Shown here: piece after piece, positions 46,060-57,036 of the stretch
Layout: every line of letters begins with the position of its first letter
Position numbering within the stretch: position 1 is the first letter of the stretch
NCBI RefSeq assembly: GCF_023715485.1
Contig: NZ_JAMBOF010000010.1
Coordinates: 1 to 64,000, forward strand
From: Mesobacillus subterraneus
Lineage (GTDB): Bacteria > Bacillota > Bacilli > Bacillales > Cytobacillaceae
Length of the DNA stretch: 64,000 nt
Reading direction: 5' to 3'
Program-made: the position numbers and the translations under genes
Notes under the pieces: model-generated
What the model was told of the DNA's origin: nothing
Database searches by the model: none
What the model saw: the letters and a program-made list of their open reading frames with translations, nothing else

Positions 46060-48534
46060 TTATTGTTGAAGCATCTCCATCAATTTCTTAAAAACTCCTG
46101 AAGGATTTTTCTCTAATTGATCAATTGAAACTGCTTCTTCTGCGTTATTTTGAATAAACCTGATTACGCTCTCCTGCTTATCTATGATCACTTTGATATC
46201 TTTAATTTTATACTCTGATATTCTAGAAGCGTAATCAAGATTCTCGTGGTTCAGGTCAATCTTGATTTGATCAGAGACCCTCCTAAGCATCCGCCATATG
46301 GCCATCTCTTCATTGGACTTCATGAATAATTCAGGAAGTTCCTGCGCTTCTATTAGAGTTTTTAAGGTCGTAATCACATAGCTTGATATGCCATAATTTA
46401 CAGGCCTTATGTTCTGCTTTAACTTGGACCAGGCAACTACATGAAAACGCATATATTCACCAGTACCATCATGATAAGGTCTGACATCTTTGATCTTGGC
46501 GTAAAGCTGAATGCCATTATCAATATTTAAGCTATTTTTAACATACAAGGCTATATACTCAGCTTCCTGCCAGCCTTTCCTTAATTGCTTTACAGGAATT
46601 TGATAATAGGCTTCCTTGATGAATTGATCATAACGATCTTGATCGGAAACAAGCCCTACCAACACCGTTTGATCCAGGCTAGATTTCCATTCTTCATGTG
46701 CCCCTCTTGGAAGAATACCTTCCTTTTGAATCTCCTCAGGGCTCTTATCGATCAATCTTTCTACAAACCGTTCAACCATATTTGTAGCATTCGGCAGGAA
46801 AGGCAGCCCGCCTATGTTCACTTTATCGATACTCTTGTAAAAATGGTGCTCTTCATAGACGGTTTCGTCAAACCATGGGAATAACACATAAGCTCCAAAA
46901 GCAGTTCTCTCAAATGGACCTCCACTTGTGGAAACAATCGAATCCCGATAGCGATGCATCGTATTAATGTCATCTTCCATCGGACCGGGTGTATTATATC
47001 GTTTCTGATAAAAGCTGTCTTCCTGGGCATAATCAATTCGATACTTAGCATCAAAAATATAATGGTACTTGTAATCCTTTCCCTTTTTCTCAATGCTCAG
47101 CATCGTATCAGGTATTTGCGATACGGTCGGCAAGCTAGTCTCCCGTTTTTGATACGCTAAAATGATTTCTTCATTTGTAACAGGGTGCCTGAATATCCTC
47201 CTGGCCGTTTTATTTGCTTCCAGATTCACAAACAGTCCTTCCCTGTTAACCTGAACTATATCCTGGCTGATAAGCTTATACTTGCGGCCAAGAATCTGTC
47301 CGAGCTTCAAGAAGGTTCAATATTCATAGAGAGTGGCAACATCCTTCACCGACATTCGGTAGAGGTTCCCCTGCAGCATCAATCCTTTTGACACTGTTAA
47401 ATAGATTTGAAAAGAGTCCCGATAACCAGGTGCCATTTGCAGAACAAGACTCAAAACCGATCGGTCCAGCTTGCCAACAGACTTCCAAAAAAGACTGCTC
47501 AGCTTTGACATTAACTGTTTGGACATGGATTCAATTTTCTCAACTAAGTCATAATCTGGCTTCTCTCTGGTCCACCTGTTTTTGCTCACAATGGAGTCCA
47601 ATAAATCATCCAACTTTTGTTTGATTCGCTCAATCATCCACTTAACATAGCGGTTCTCCAAAGTATCATATGTAAGCTCTTTTTTGATTTTTAACCCTTC
47701 AGAAGGCATCACCGTCCTGCCATTAACAGCAATCCCCTTTGAAACATCGACAAAGACGTTCGCACGCTTCCGTAAAAAGTTCCTGCTGACAGAGTCCTGC
47801 TTCCTCAGCTGGTCCCCTCGTGCTTTTTCATATGTCTTCTCCAATTTATGATGAGGCTGGAATTCAATTCTCGCAACAGCCTGGAGAAATTGATGAAAAT
47901 GTTCGCTGATCAGCCGGTAAAATTCCGCTTTCGACGGATTTCCCTCCAGCCTTAATCTGGCACCCAAATAGGTTTTTCGGATAAAATGAAAAGCCAGGTT
48001 ATAGATTTCATCATTTACTTCATCTAAAAGCTTTTGATAATCCTTTTTATAATCGAGTTTAACAGGGAAAATTTCCAGCGTGACTTCAAGGATTGTCTTA
48101 CCATCAGCCCTTATTTCGAAAGTTGTGAATCCAACCTCATTTTGAAACTGCAGATTTCCCATTAAAATAGATTGGCTGCCAATTGACACCGGAGAGACGG
48201 CTTGTCTGATAAGAGGATATTCGTGATAAAAAGTGAACTCACGATCATCATTCGGAACGACAATCAGCTGATAGACCCCATTTTCAAAGAAGATTGGCCT
48301 TTGCTCAGAGGGAGTTACCAGTTCTTGATTGGTGATATCATAAATCTTGATCTCCTGAACGCCATCTCCACTTACCGTAAAATCCATTACATCATGACGA
48401 TCCATAGCTTTATACTGCCATAATCCTTCATATCGTTCGTGGTAAGGTTTTCCCTTTATCACCAATGAAAGATTCTCAGTCTCAATTTTCACTAATTCAA
48501 CATCATCACGAGATCCAGAAGGAAGTAAAGCCAT
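46060..48534 (-). pseudogene. DUF2357-type nuclease, McrC-like (pair 2), with in-frame TGA
   Basis: This reads as one 824-codon gene interrupted by TGA at 47319-47317. Around the stop it reads TLYEY-stop-TFLKLGQILG. The paralogue at 39269-40744 has FLYEMWCYMQL at the same place, so TGA has replaced Trp. The upstream 405 residues hold the DUF2357 domain. The downstream part holds the PD-(D/E)XK motif YIFDAKYRID. The second half has no visible ribosome binding site, so it would not be made alone. The start is ATG 48534 with GGAGG, overlapping the McrB-like gene by 29 bases. It is either dead, recoded, or a sequencing error. Confidence 0.82.
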
Positions 48535-51100
48535 CGTTTCTTAACCTCCCAAGCATTTCAGCAACCTTTGCTGCGCTTCGCGGATACTTCGCTTTTTGAA
48601 TATCAATTTGGCCATTCTGCTGATCCTCTTCATATTCTCGATTCGTAAATTGCCTATAAAGTCCCCTGAGCAATTGTTCCACTCTCGTATCGCTGCCTGC
48701 AATTCGCGGAAGGATCTTCTGTAAAATGCAGTGGTCAAATGCGTTTTCAAACTTCATTAAATTTGATTCATCATTGTAAGCAAGATAGAAACAGATCTCA
48801 TCCCGTACACGGTATCCTACATGCGCATTAATCAACTGGAGCGATTCATTGATCCTAACCAATTCATCAGTAGCCCTGGTCACTATTTCTTTATTTTCTT
48901 TATAAACATCTTTCAAATGAAGATACTTAGAAGCAAAACGCTCCTGACCAATGACTTTCGGCTCCACTTCTTCAAGATCACTTAAAAAGGCCAGGTTATC
49001 AAGATTAACACGATTCAGCTCAATCGTATTTGCCCGATCCAATACCTTTTTGCTGAATGGATGCGTCGTTTCATCCATATTAACCGTACCGATTATAAAA
49101 AGATTATTCGGAAGAGTAAGGTCAGAACCATAAACTTCACTTGACAAAAGAGTTGAAGAAACAACCTCACCATTCTCCCACTTACGGCTCTCCATCACAC
49201 TTAAAATGTCACTAAAGTAGTACTCAACACGAGCAAGATTCATCTCATCTAAAAGAACAAAATAAGGCGAATCCGGATTATCTTTAGCTTTTAGGATTAC
49301 TTTCGTTAAAGGCCTCTCTTTAAAATCACCCTTTATATCAACATACCCAAGCAAATCAGAACCATCGTTCCAATCAGGACGGATTGGAATTAAACTAAAT
49401 TGACCATTTTCTTCGGTCGCCCCTACACTCTCAGCAAACCATTGAACTATTTTCGTCTTTCCTGTTCCTGAAATACCGGAAATGATGACGAAGGGTTTGG
49501 TTTTTAAGGATAAGAACAGATTGATTACTTCTTCCTTTTCGTAATAAAAGCCCTTGCTCTTGATGTATGCATCGACATGATTAACTATTTCCTTTGATGA
49601 TAAGTAAACAGGGTTTTTCTCTTTTACTTCCATATAATCAGGGTCACTAACATAATCATTCAAGATGGTTTTAACCTCCATTGGAACTCTCTCTTTAAAC
49701 TGTTCTAAAAGTTTACGTGCAAATTCTTTAGTTAATGAAAAAAAGTACCCCTGTTTAAGATTTCCGTTAATATCGAAAGGGCCGCCTTCATTTAACCTCC
49801 ATTCAAGAGGAATCGTTTCTTTCCCGATAGGAGGAACAAAGTCGAAATAATCCAGTTTTAATAAGTAACCTTCTTCCTGCCATTCATGACTGGAAATTTC
49901 CGAAGGTTTACTTGCTTCTATAGCTGCTTGTTGTACGACACCAATAGATTTAAGTTCTCTTGCAGAATAGCAAAAAACAAAATCACCTGGTCGAGGGTTA
50001 ACTAAATTAACATGATGTGGTAATGGTATACCCTGTTTAGATTTTTGAGGTGCCCAAAGGAAGCCACCTTCTTTTTCTTGCTTAAAAGTCTGCCCTTGAT
50101 TAACCCACCAGTAATTTAATTCTTGTACACCAAGACCTTCGACTAAAAGAACATTGCGATAGGTTCTATCATAAACCGCCCTAGCTAATTGCTCGTTTCT
50201 ACTTTCCTTGTATTGAGATATAGTTTGATTTGAAAATCTTTCTTTGATGTAGTCTAGGGTCCTATTAAATGCATTCCAGACTTCTACATTTTCACTTATT
50301 TTTTGATGATCAAAAATTACAGTAAACACTTGTATTTCTTCATCTTTTCTTTTAAAGAATGCTTCCTTGGATTCGTAATTTAGTTCTTCTATAGTTTCCA
50401 AGTAACTACCGATTAAAGGGATTCTGTATTTGATTCTCCCTTTTGGAGAACGATAAAAACCTAAGATAATCCAACTACAATAATTAATATGTAATCCATT
50501 TTTGTCTTTTCTATATGTGATTGAAAGGCGATCATCTTCATATGATTCCACACCGAGCTTCTCTAAAGTATCATGTATAAAATCAAAAGTTTGATTAGCA
50601 ACCTCATTTGTAACAAATATCTTTCTAAAAGGTTCACCAAGGTCTTTTTCATTGTGCTTTTTAAATACTACTCTATAAACAAATGGCTTCTCTGTTTTAT
50701 AGAATTCTATATATTCTGCTTGTTCATCAGGAAGTACAATAGTTTTATTATTGCTAGTAATTCTGTGGTTATTTATATATTTATAAGAGTATTTAAATGT
50801 TTCCAAAAGTAATTGCTTAAAATCCCTATTATTGTCATATCTCAACTGTAGAGAATCTGATTGTACATTCTTCCTATCAATGTTTGTAAGGTAAGCGTCA
50901 TATGAAGAATCCCCTACTACCAAAGTGACATTGTGTTTCTCCCCTCTAGATAATTTCTTACCTTGATTAGCTATTACAAAATCTTTGTGCAATTCAAGTG
51001 GTATAGGTGAACCATTTATAAAAGTTGACCAATCCACTTTTTTTGTACCTATTAGTTGTGAAATATTTTCTTTTGACCAACTATGGATTCTTTTTTTCAT
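48506..51100 (-). CDS. EVE-domain McrB-like AAA motor protein (pair 2)
   Basis: This is an 864-residue protein. Residues 1-320 are an unrecognised recognition region (KVDWSTFINGSPIPLELHKD; GKKLSRGEKHNVTLVV). Residues about 329-435 form an EVE domain (NYWWVNQGQTFKQEK; RPGDFVFCYSARELKSIGVV), a pocket fold that reads modified bases. The AAA+ domain follows with GISGTGKT near 542-549, YFVLLDEMNLARVEYYFSD and GTVNMDETTHPFSKKVLDRA. It should translocate DNA and drive the overlapping nuclease, like McrBC. GGAG precedes the ATG. Substrate modification is unknown. Confidence 0.85.
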   Translation of the reverse strand: MKKRIHSWSKENISQLIGTKKVDWSTFINGSPIPLELHKDFVIANQGKKLSRGEKHNVTLVVGDSSYDAYLTNIDRKNVQSDSLQLRYDNNRDFKQLLLETFKYSYKYINNHRITSNNKTIVLPDEQAEYIEFYKTEKPFVYRVVFKKHNEKDLGEPFRKIFVTNEVANQTFDFIHDTLEKLGVESYEDDRLSITYRKDKNGLHINYCSWIILGFYRSPKGRIKYRIPLIGSYLETIEELNYESKEAFFKRKDEEIQVFTVIFDHQKISENVEVWNAFNRTLDYIKERFSNQTISQYKESRNEQLARAVYDRTYRNVLLVEGLGVQELNYWWVNQGQTFKQEKEGGFLWAPQKSKQGIPLPHHVNLVNPRPGDFVFCYSARELKSIGVVQQAAIEASKPSEISSHEWQEEGYLLKLDYFDFVPPIGKETIPLEWRLNEGGPFDINGNLKQGYFFSLTKEFARKLLEQFKERVPMEVKTILNDYVSDPDYMEVKEKNPVYLSSKEIVNHVDAYIKSKGFYYEKEEVINLFLSLKTKPFVIISGISGTGKTKIVQWFAESVGATEENGQFSLIPIRPDWNDGSDLLGYVDIKGDFKERPLTKVILKAKDNPDSPYFVLLDEMNLARVEYYFSDILSVMESRKWENGEVVSSTLLSSEVYGSDLTLPNNLFIIGTVNMDETTHPFSKKVLDRANTIELNRVNLDNLAFLSDLEEVEPKVIGQERFASKYLHLKDVYKENKEIVTRATDELVRINESLQLINAHVGYRVRDEICFYLAYNDESNLMKFENAFDHCILQKILPRIAGSDTRVEQLLRGLYRQFTNREYEEDQQNGQIDIQKAKYPRSAAKVAEMLGRLRNDGFTSFWIS

Positions 51101-51679
51101 AATATCTCCTATCTATCTTTATTAAGAGTATTAGTAAGACTGTAAGAAAATTAAAAAACTAAATAATTTCAAAAAAAAATTTATAGGAAGTTTGGTTCTA
51201 TTACTTGTAGTATATTTATCATCTATTTTAATTCAATCCTTAATATCTTTATGTAAAATTGTACTATAAATGGATGTTGACTAGAATCTTTAGTATAGCA
51301 TCTAATCTTTTCAACATGGTTTTGGAATCTTCTCTTAAACACAAATGTTTAAACGTTTTTCCAATTTAGCTCTTCTTTCGAAATGCACATAACTATTATT
51401 CAACAATTTCCCCAGTCCATCTATAAAGAATTTCTTGATCTTCTTCACATCAAAGAATTAAACATAAAAGTACCATTCAAAAAGCTTGTCAAATCATCCT
51501 CTCTACGATTCTACATGGTAATCGGCATAGTTTTGATTAATTTGTTTACTGCTTTCCGTTGTACTCCCAAAACTTTTTGATTTATCTACCAGAGAAGTTT
51601 ATTCGCTTTCTGCATCCTGTTTCAATCAAGTATTGAAAAATGATCCACTTATTTATATTATTTATCATTATATAAAAAT
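51101..51679. other. Gap without a supported gene
   Basis: This AT-rich stretch separates the McrBC-like and Ssp-like systems. A plus-strand frame at 51383-51580 (65 residues, one hydrophobic segment) has no ribosome binding site or known relative, and I do not call it. It could hold remnants of an older gene. Confidence 0.4.
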
Positions 51680-51715
51680 AAGAAGCCACTTTATTTAGTT
51701 TATTAGTGGCTTCTT
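51680..51715 (-). terminator. Rho-independent terminator of the sspFGH-like operon
   Basis: AAGAAGCCACT pairs with AGTGGCTTCTT over 11 bp, followed on the minus strand by ATTTTTA. Confidence 0.78.
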
Positions 51716-51732
51716 AAAAAATAATTTATATT

Positions 51733-54700
51733 TTAGCTAAACTTTCCTTGTTTAATTGCACTAACAACATCAAATGAATCTTCGCTTGATAAGAATGGAA
51801 CCTGTGCAAAAATTAAGCTTGATTCTCCGGAAAGCCTAGCTGCTAAATGACCTTTATCTAGCAACCTTTCTGCCCCTTTTTCACCTAATGCAATTTCTGA
51901 GGTACCTGAACTTTCAACTTTAAGAATTAACCTGTTTCCTAGATTATCTCTTAGTTGTACAGGTAAAGCATCTTTATCAGGTCTTTGGGCGGCAAATATA
52001 AGGTGAATACCAGCTGCCCTTGCTTTTACTCCTAACCTCTGAACAGATGCTGAAACAGTGTTCTTATATTCATCTACTAACATCCAATCAGCAAATTCAT
52101 CGTGGATCAGGAAAATTAATGGCATTTTTTTATCTGACGGGGCTTTCTTATTGTATTCTTTAATATTTGGCACTTTATTATCTCTAAAAGTAAGATAACG
52201 ACTTTCCATTTCTGATACTAAAGATTCTAATATTGAGGTTGCTTTTTCCTGGTCAATGATTATACCTTCAGTTAAGTGAGGTAAGTCCTCTAAACTTTGG
52301 TAGTCAACCCCAAACTTAGGGTCAATTAAATAAACCTTGGCCATTTCTTTTGAATTTGTAGCACAAATATCAAGGATAAGATTTTGTATCATAATAGACT
52401 TACCACTACCTGTAGCACCTGCTATTAGGGTATGTGGTGCATGTTGTTGCAAACCTTCAAACTGACCACCTAAGTTTAAGTAAAGCAATTCTCCATCTAC
52501 TTCTTTAACACCTATAAGGAAATTCATATTCATACCAGGCAGGATTTGCTCCACTTTACGTCTGTTCCATAAATCGTTCAAATAGATAACTTGACGTTCC
52601 GGTCTTGTTATAAATACAACTATTTCACCCGGTCTACCAACTACGTTAATAATTTCCAGAGCATGGGTTGTTAATAATTGTGACTTTTTTCTTTCAATAT
52701 CCTCTACTTTCAAGTTATCTGAACCTTTTAATCTGATTATTCCAGAGTTAGGTGTTAATCGTGATCCCAATACCTTCGCTTGTAAGTTGTACGACATTAA
52801 AGCTGTTTTTAATTTTCTCTCGACCTCATTTAGCCACTCTTCTGACTCATTATTTGAATAGGACGCTTTATCATTATTATCTATCCATTTTTTTAAAGCA
52901 GGACTACCCCAAAAAGACTTTTCCTCTTGTCCAAATTCTGAATGAGAGTCACTTATTTCATTTTTAAAACCTGATGTACCTTGCTCTTCTTTTTCAGATC
53001 CAATTTGTTTATTCAAATCTGTATCAACCTTATTATTATCTGTTCTAGCCTCTGTGCTAGATCGATCTTTATTTTTGAATATAGTATTTTCAATATTAAT
53101 TTCGGTGCTCGGGCTTACTGCCTCCAGTAACTCCCAAGGTCTTTCGTCTCCGATTTCTTTTCGAATATCATTCAACGGTTCACCACCAAAAATACCTAAT
53201 GCTAACTTCCTAACCTTTTCTCTGTTATAGACTTCTTGGTAACAGTTATCTATATTATTTAGTTGTATCTGTTCACATTCTAAGTTACTTTCATCTGAGG
53301 AACTTGATACAAATACATGGGAGTAACCTCTTAAGTCAATAGGAATTTCACCTTTTCTAATACCTTCCCTCCACTCTTCCAATGAGAGAGTACTATCTTG
53401 GAAAAATTCCACACCTTCAACTAACATATCACTAATCCTTGCGAGCCAAAGATCTCTATCTAATCTACTAGGACTTCCAAATAATGCATTGTTGATTCTT
53501 ATAACTGTATCACTCAACTGTTTTTGAGAAGTCTTTTTGGCATTCGCTAATCCTTTTATATCTATATATTTACACTCGGAAATTATTACTTGTAAATATA
53601 ACTTTCCATTTTCCTCTCTAGGACATAACGCTAATATATCAGCTATTTGTTCTTCTTTTTTACCGAGCCAAGATGCATAGTCATCTAAAAAGAACCAACC
53701 TACTGATTGTGATTCTCCAATTTCAGAAGTAATTAACAGTTTACTTAAAACAACACCCAAAAGTTCACTTGCAAATTTACCTCTTTTAGCAGCCCTTAAT
53801 ACTATATCCCCTGATAATGCATTTGCTTCTTTAATAAAAAGCTCAGCTAATTTCACTAATTCTTCATCTGCTAAACCAAGGTTAAGATTACCTAATCTTC
53901 TTTTAACGAGTATTTGTAGTAAATTTAATTTTGACTTAGTTGAAACTACTAAATTGGGTCCAATTGATTGGTTGTGTTGATATTTAATAACATTTACACC
54001 TTGATTCCTTAATAACCTTTGATCTAATAACTCATCATAATTAGCAACCCATTCACCAATTTTATGAGCTTCATCAAAAATACTTCTCGTTTCTTCATTT
54101 TGAAATGATATTTGACGAGATGGTAAGTAGTAATTATCTTGTTCTGTATCTACTGCTTCGCATACTCCTTGTACAGCTGTTAAATAAGACCAGCCTACTG
54201 AAGGTTGACTTGGGCATACTAGATAAGCTGTTGATTTCAACTCATCCTTTGCTGCTGGTCTCCTTCTTGACCACCTAGGAGGATAGTGTTTTAGTAAATC
54301 TTGAACATTACCTTTTTTTACTGGGGACCATACAAATTTTGCTTCTCTAGAAATAACCTCTTGTAAAAACACAATATCTGAAGGTTTTTCATCATTGAAT
54401 TCATTTAGTGGGGCTTGATCAGCCATTACTCCTATTCGAAGACGAGCCATAAAGTCTCTTGATTCCTCACTAGCTACGAATTTATCTGGATCACTGTCTG
54501 TATTTTCAACCATTTTGGTATATAATTCACTAAGCTTATCCATATTTCTATGACGTAATATGACTTGGCATCGAATATCGTCATTCTTATCACGTAATAA
54601 CGATAGGGAGTCTACAATTGCTTTTGGTAATCTAGTTGAATCACAATTATATAAAACAACACTTAGATTTGTACTTTCATGTGGTTGAAGTTCAATATAT

Positions 54701-57036
54701 TTTTGTACTAATGTAGAAACTTTAGAACTAGCTTCTTTTGGATCTTCATTTGTTTCTTGATCACTAAACTTTTTAACAGGCATTTCCATTAAACTATAAT
54801 CATTCACTGTATCGGATATTGAGAGTAATTCAGGCTCATTCCCTCTAAAACCATAAGTTACTTCCGGATAATATGGTTGGGTAAAATCATGCTTTAAATC
54901 TGAAAAGAACAATTTCGAATCCCCAAAATCAACTTCTTCTGATTCAAGAATATACCTTACTAAACCTTCAAATTGAATAGCTTTGATAGCTAAAGATGCT
55001 AATCTCATAGGGTGCCAAGGTGCTATGATTGACATAGGCTGGGTTCCATCAACGTGTACATTACCAATGTTTAAAATTGGTTGCCATAATTCAACCCTAT
55101 TTTTGTCACTTGAAGCATGTTCTCTTAATGCTCTAAGTAACTTATCATAAGCGTCACATTGAAGTAACAACATTTCGGACGAAAGTCCATCTACCAAAAA
55201 CCCATTTAATGCTTCTTTATATAATTTAGAAAAACTTCCCCAAGATTTATTTATTTCCTCATATCCTTCTCTTGATAAACGTCCTTCATTTAGAGTCTCA
55301 TTTAATTTTATTGTAAATTGATGTTTCAGATCATTATCGGTACTATAAACCCCTATTAAAGAACCCCTATTTTGCCTATACACTGCATGTAAAGTTCCCA
55401 CATCATTCAAAGATATTCCTTGCAATTTCCCTTTTTTACTAATTGGATTTTTCGAAACCCTACATAATGGAAAAGGTTTCTTATCTAGCCTAAATAAGTC
55501 ATTACGAAGCTCTAGACCTATTTTATTTGGGTCACCCTTCCAAATTAACTGAACCTGGTGTGATGGATACATATCATTTTCATATTCTAACTCAACATAA
55601 AATTTAATTTGAATTGAATTTTGTGATACTGAGATATTTTTTCGGTACTTTGGCTTGTTTTTTGCATCTTCAAGTAACTCATCATATTTAAAAAGCCAGT
55701 GAACATCCCATATAATATTTGGGTGAGTCAGTCTATCTAAGCCCTTATACCTAGTACTAAAAAATAAACCTACATTTGCATTTAATTCTAACCATGAACT
55801 CTTACTATTTCTCTTTTGTGTTCTAATTCTAAGTTTTTTCTTACTTGAGATATTCTCACTTTGTGAAAATAATCTTTCAACTGCTTCTAATAGACCAATA
55901 ATAAAATCATCGCATTCTATGGGTTTACCATATACAAACCTATCCCATTTTGATTTTAGTGAGCGATTAGTATCCAATTCTTGGCGATGAGTCTCGTAAA
56001 ACTCTCTATCTTCTTCAGAAGGCTCTGTTGTAGTTCTTTTGGATAGGGTATCAAGATAATCTCTATCATCCTGGGTAATTATATCTGAATATTCATCCTC
56101 TAAATGTTCTAATGTTTGAGTGCCCAAATCTACCTTTTTTGTTTTAATGCCTGAAAAGAACATATAAACACTATCTCGCTCCCACTCAAAATCAGCAAGA
56201 GCTTCAGACTCCATAGTCCAACCAGTTTTTGCTTGAATAAAACTTTCGATAATGGGTTGGACATGATCAGGAATATCTTCTTTCACTTTATTATATGATG
56301 ATTGTAAATCTTCATTTTCAATAATTTCTCTATTAGGATACTGTTTAATCAGATAGCACGCTCGCTTAGTTATTGAAGTTAGATAAAGATCAGCCCATCT
56401 ATTTTTATGTCCTAGATACTTTTCTGGAATCGCTTCAAAAAGAGCAGAATCCCGTGGGATTCTCAACGAAGATAGTGCCCACCCTAAAGCTGAAATTAGT
56501 GGTACGCTATCGTTTAAAATCTTGTTTCTAACTTCAACAACATATTGGCTAAATTTTTCTAAACTATAATCACTAATAGATTGCAAACCATTTAGTGCTT
56601 GCTTCCAATATTTTTTCTGTTCAGCAGTAAGTGCTAATCCTGCACTTGCAATATTTACCCAAAACTCCGGATTGCTTTTTAAATCATTTGCTCCTATTGT
56701 CGTAATATCCCTTAAGGATTGACCCTGATCATCATTAGTATTGGCAAGAATTATTGCTGGTTTACTTAATGGTGCATTTCTCCAATATGTTGTTTTTTCA
56801 TCTGTCGTTACTTCTTCAGGAAGGTTATAGCCCTCGACTAACTTACATGGTACCTTAATTTCAATGTAGGAACTTAGGTCTATATCAGATAAAATTTCCT
56901 CACATATTCTAGCTACTTGTCTCCCTGTTAACCTATCAAGTAAAAACCTAGCAACACCCTCAGATTCACCATCCATATTAAGGTTAGCTCTAAGATATTC
57001 TGTAGCTACTTTCCCAATTAAATCGAGTTGATTCAT
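51733..57036 (-). CDS. FtsK/HerA-type ATPase, DptH/SspH-like
   Basis: This is a giant 1767-residue protein, the last gene of the trio. The C-terminal 230 residues form an FtsK/SpoIIIE motor: Walker A GATGSGKS near 1540-1547, Walker B LIFLIHDEFADW near 1640, and FAAQRPDKDALP. The rest is unrecognised and likely contains the regulatory and possibly nuclease parts. Length and C-terminal motor match DptH, the large subunit of phosphorothioate-dependent restriction (DptFGH, also called DndFGH; SspFGH in Ssp systems). It starts at ATG 57036, overlapping the upstream stop as ATGA, so translation is coupled. It should act on DNA that lacks the self phosphorothioate mark. Confidence 0.82.
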   Translation of the reverse strand: MNQLDLIGKVATEYLRANLNMDGESEGVARFLLDRLTGRQVARICEEILSDIDLSSYIEIKVPCKLVEGYNLPEEVTTDEKTTYWRNAPLSKPAIILANTNDDQGQSLRDITTIGANDLKSNPEFWVNIASAGLALTAEQKKYWKQALNGLQSISDYSLEKFSQYVVEVRNKILNDSVPLISALGWALSSLRIPRDSALFEAIPEKYLGHKNRWADLYLTSITKRACYLIKQYPNREIIENEDLQSSYNKVKEDIPDHVQPIIESFIQAKTGWTMESEALADFEWERDSVYMFFSGIKTKKVDLGTQTLEHLEDEYSDIITQDDRDYLDTLSKRTTTEPSEEDREFYETHRQELDTNRSLKSKWDRFVYGKPIECDDFIIGLLEAVERLFSQSENISSKKKLRIRTQKRNSKSSWLELNANVGLFFSTRYKGLDRLTHPNIIWDVHWLFKYDELLEDAKNKPKYRKNISVSQNSIQIKFYVELEYENDMYPSHQVQLIWKGDPNKIGLELRNDLFRLDKKPFPLCRVSKNPISKKGKLQGISLNDVGTLHAVYRQNRGSLIGVYSTDNDLKHQFTIKLNETLNEGRLSREGYEEINKSWGSFSKLYKEALNGFLVDGLSSEMLLLQCDAYDKLLRALREHASSDKNRVELWQPILNIGNVHVDGTQPMSIIAPWHPMRLASLAIKAIQFEGLVRYILESEEVDFGDSKLFFSDLKHDFTQPYYPEVTYGFRGNEPELLSISDTVNDYSLMEMPVKKFSDQETNEDPKEASSKVSTLVQKYIELQPHESTNLSVVLYNCDSTRLPKAIVDSLSLLRDKNDDIRCQVILRHRNMDKLSELYTKMVENTDSDPDKFVASEESRDFMARLRIGVMADQAPLNEFNDEKPSDIVFLQEVISREAKFVWSPVKKGNVQDLLKHYPPRWSRRRPAAKDELKSTAYLVCPSQPSVGWSYLTAVQGVCEAVDTEQDNYYLPSRQISFQNEETRSIFDEAHKIGEWVANYDELLDQRLLRNQGVNVIKYQHNQSIGPNLVVSTKSKLNLLQILVKRRLGNLNLGLADEELVKLAELFIKEANALSGDIVLRAAKRGKFASELLGVVLSKLLITSEIGESQSVGWFFLDDYASWLGKKEEQIADILALCPREENGKLYLQVIISECKYIDIKGLANAKKTSQKQLSDTVIRINNALFGSPSRLDRDLWLARISDMLVEGVEFFQDSTLSLEEWREGIRKGEIPIDLRGYSHVFVSSSSDESNLECEQIQLNNIDNCYQEVYNREKVRKLALGIFGGEPLNDIRKEIGDERPWELLEAVSPSTEINIENTIFKNKDRSSTEARTDNNKVDTDLNKQIGSEKEEQGTSGFKNEISDSHSEFGQEEKSFWGSPALKKWIDNNDKASYSNNESEEWLNEVERKLKTALMSYNLQAKVLGSRLTPNSGIIRLKGSDNLKVEDIERKKSQLLTTHALEIINVVGRPGEIVVFITRPERQVIYLNDLWNRRKVEQILPGMNMNFLIGVKEVDGELLYLNLGGQFEGLQQHAPHTLIAGATGSGKSIMIQNLILDICATNSKEMAKVYLIDPKFGVDYQSLEDLPHLTEGIIIDQEKATSILESLVSEMESRYLTFRDNKVPNIKEYNKKAPSDKKMPLIFLIHDEFADWMLVDEYKNTVSASVQRLGVKARAAGIHLIFAAQRPDKDALPVQLRDNLGNRLILKVESSGTSEIALGEKGAERLLDKGHLAARLSGESSLIFAQVPFLSSEDSFDVVSAIKQGKFS

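Noticed and set aside
38767-48534. Genome-wide recoding of TGA to Trp
   Set aside because: TGA ends several intact genes here, including those with ATGA overlaps in the trio, and normal genes use TGG for Trp. Local read-through stays possible.
51383-51580. 65-residue plus-strand gene with a hydrophobic segment
   Set aside because: No start signal, no family and AT-driven composition.
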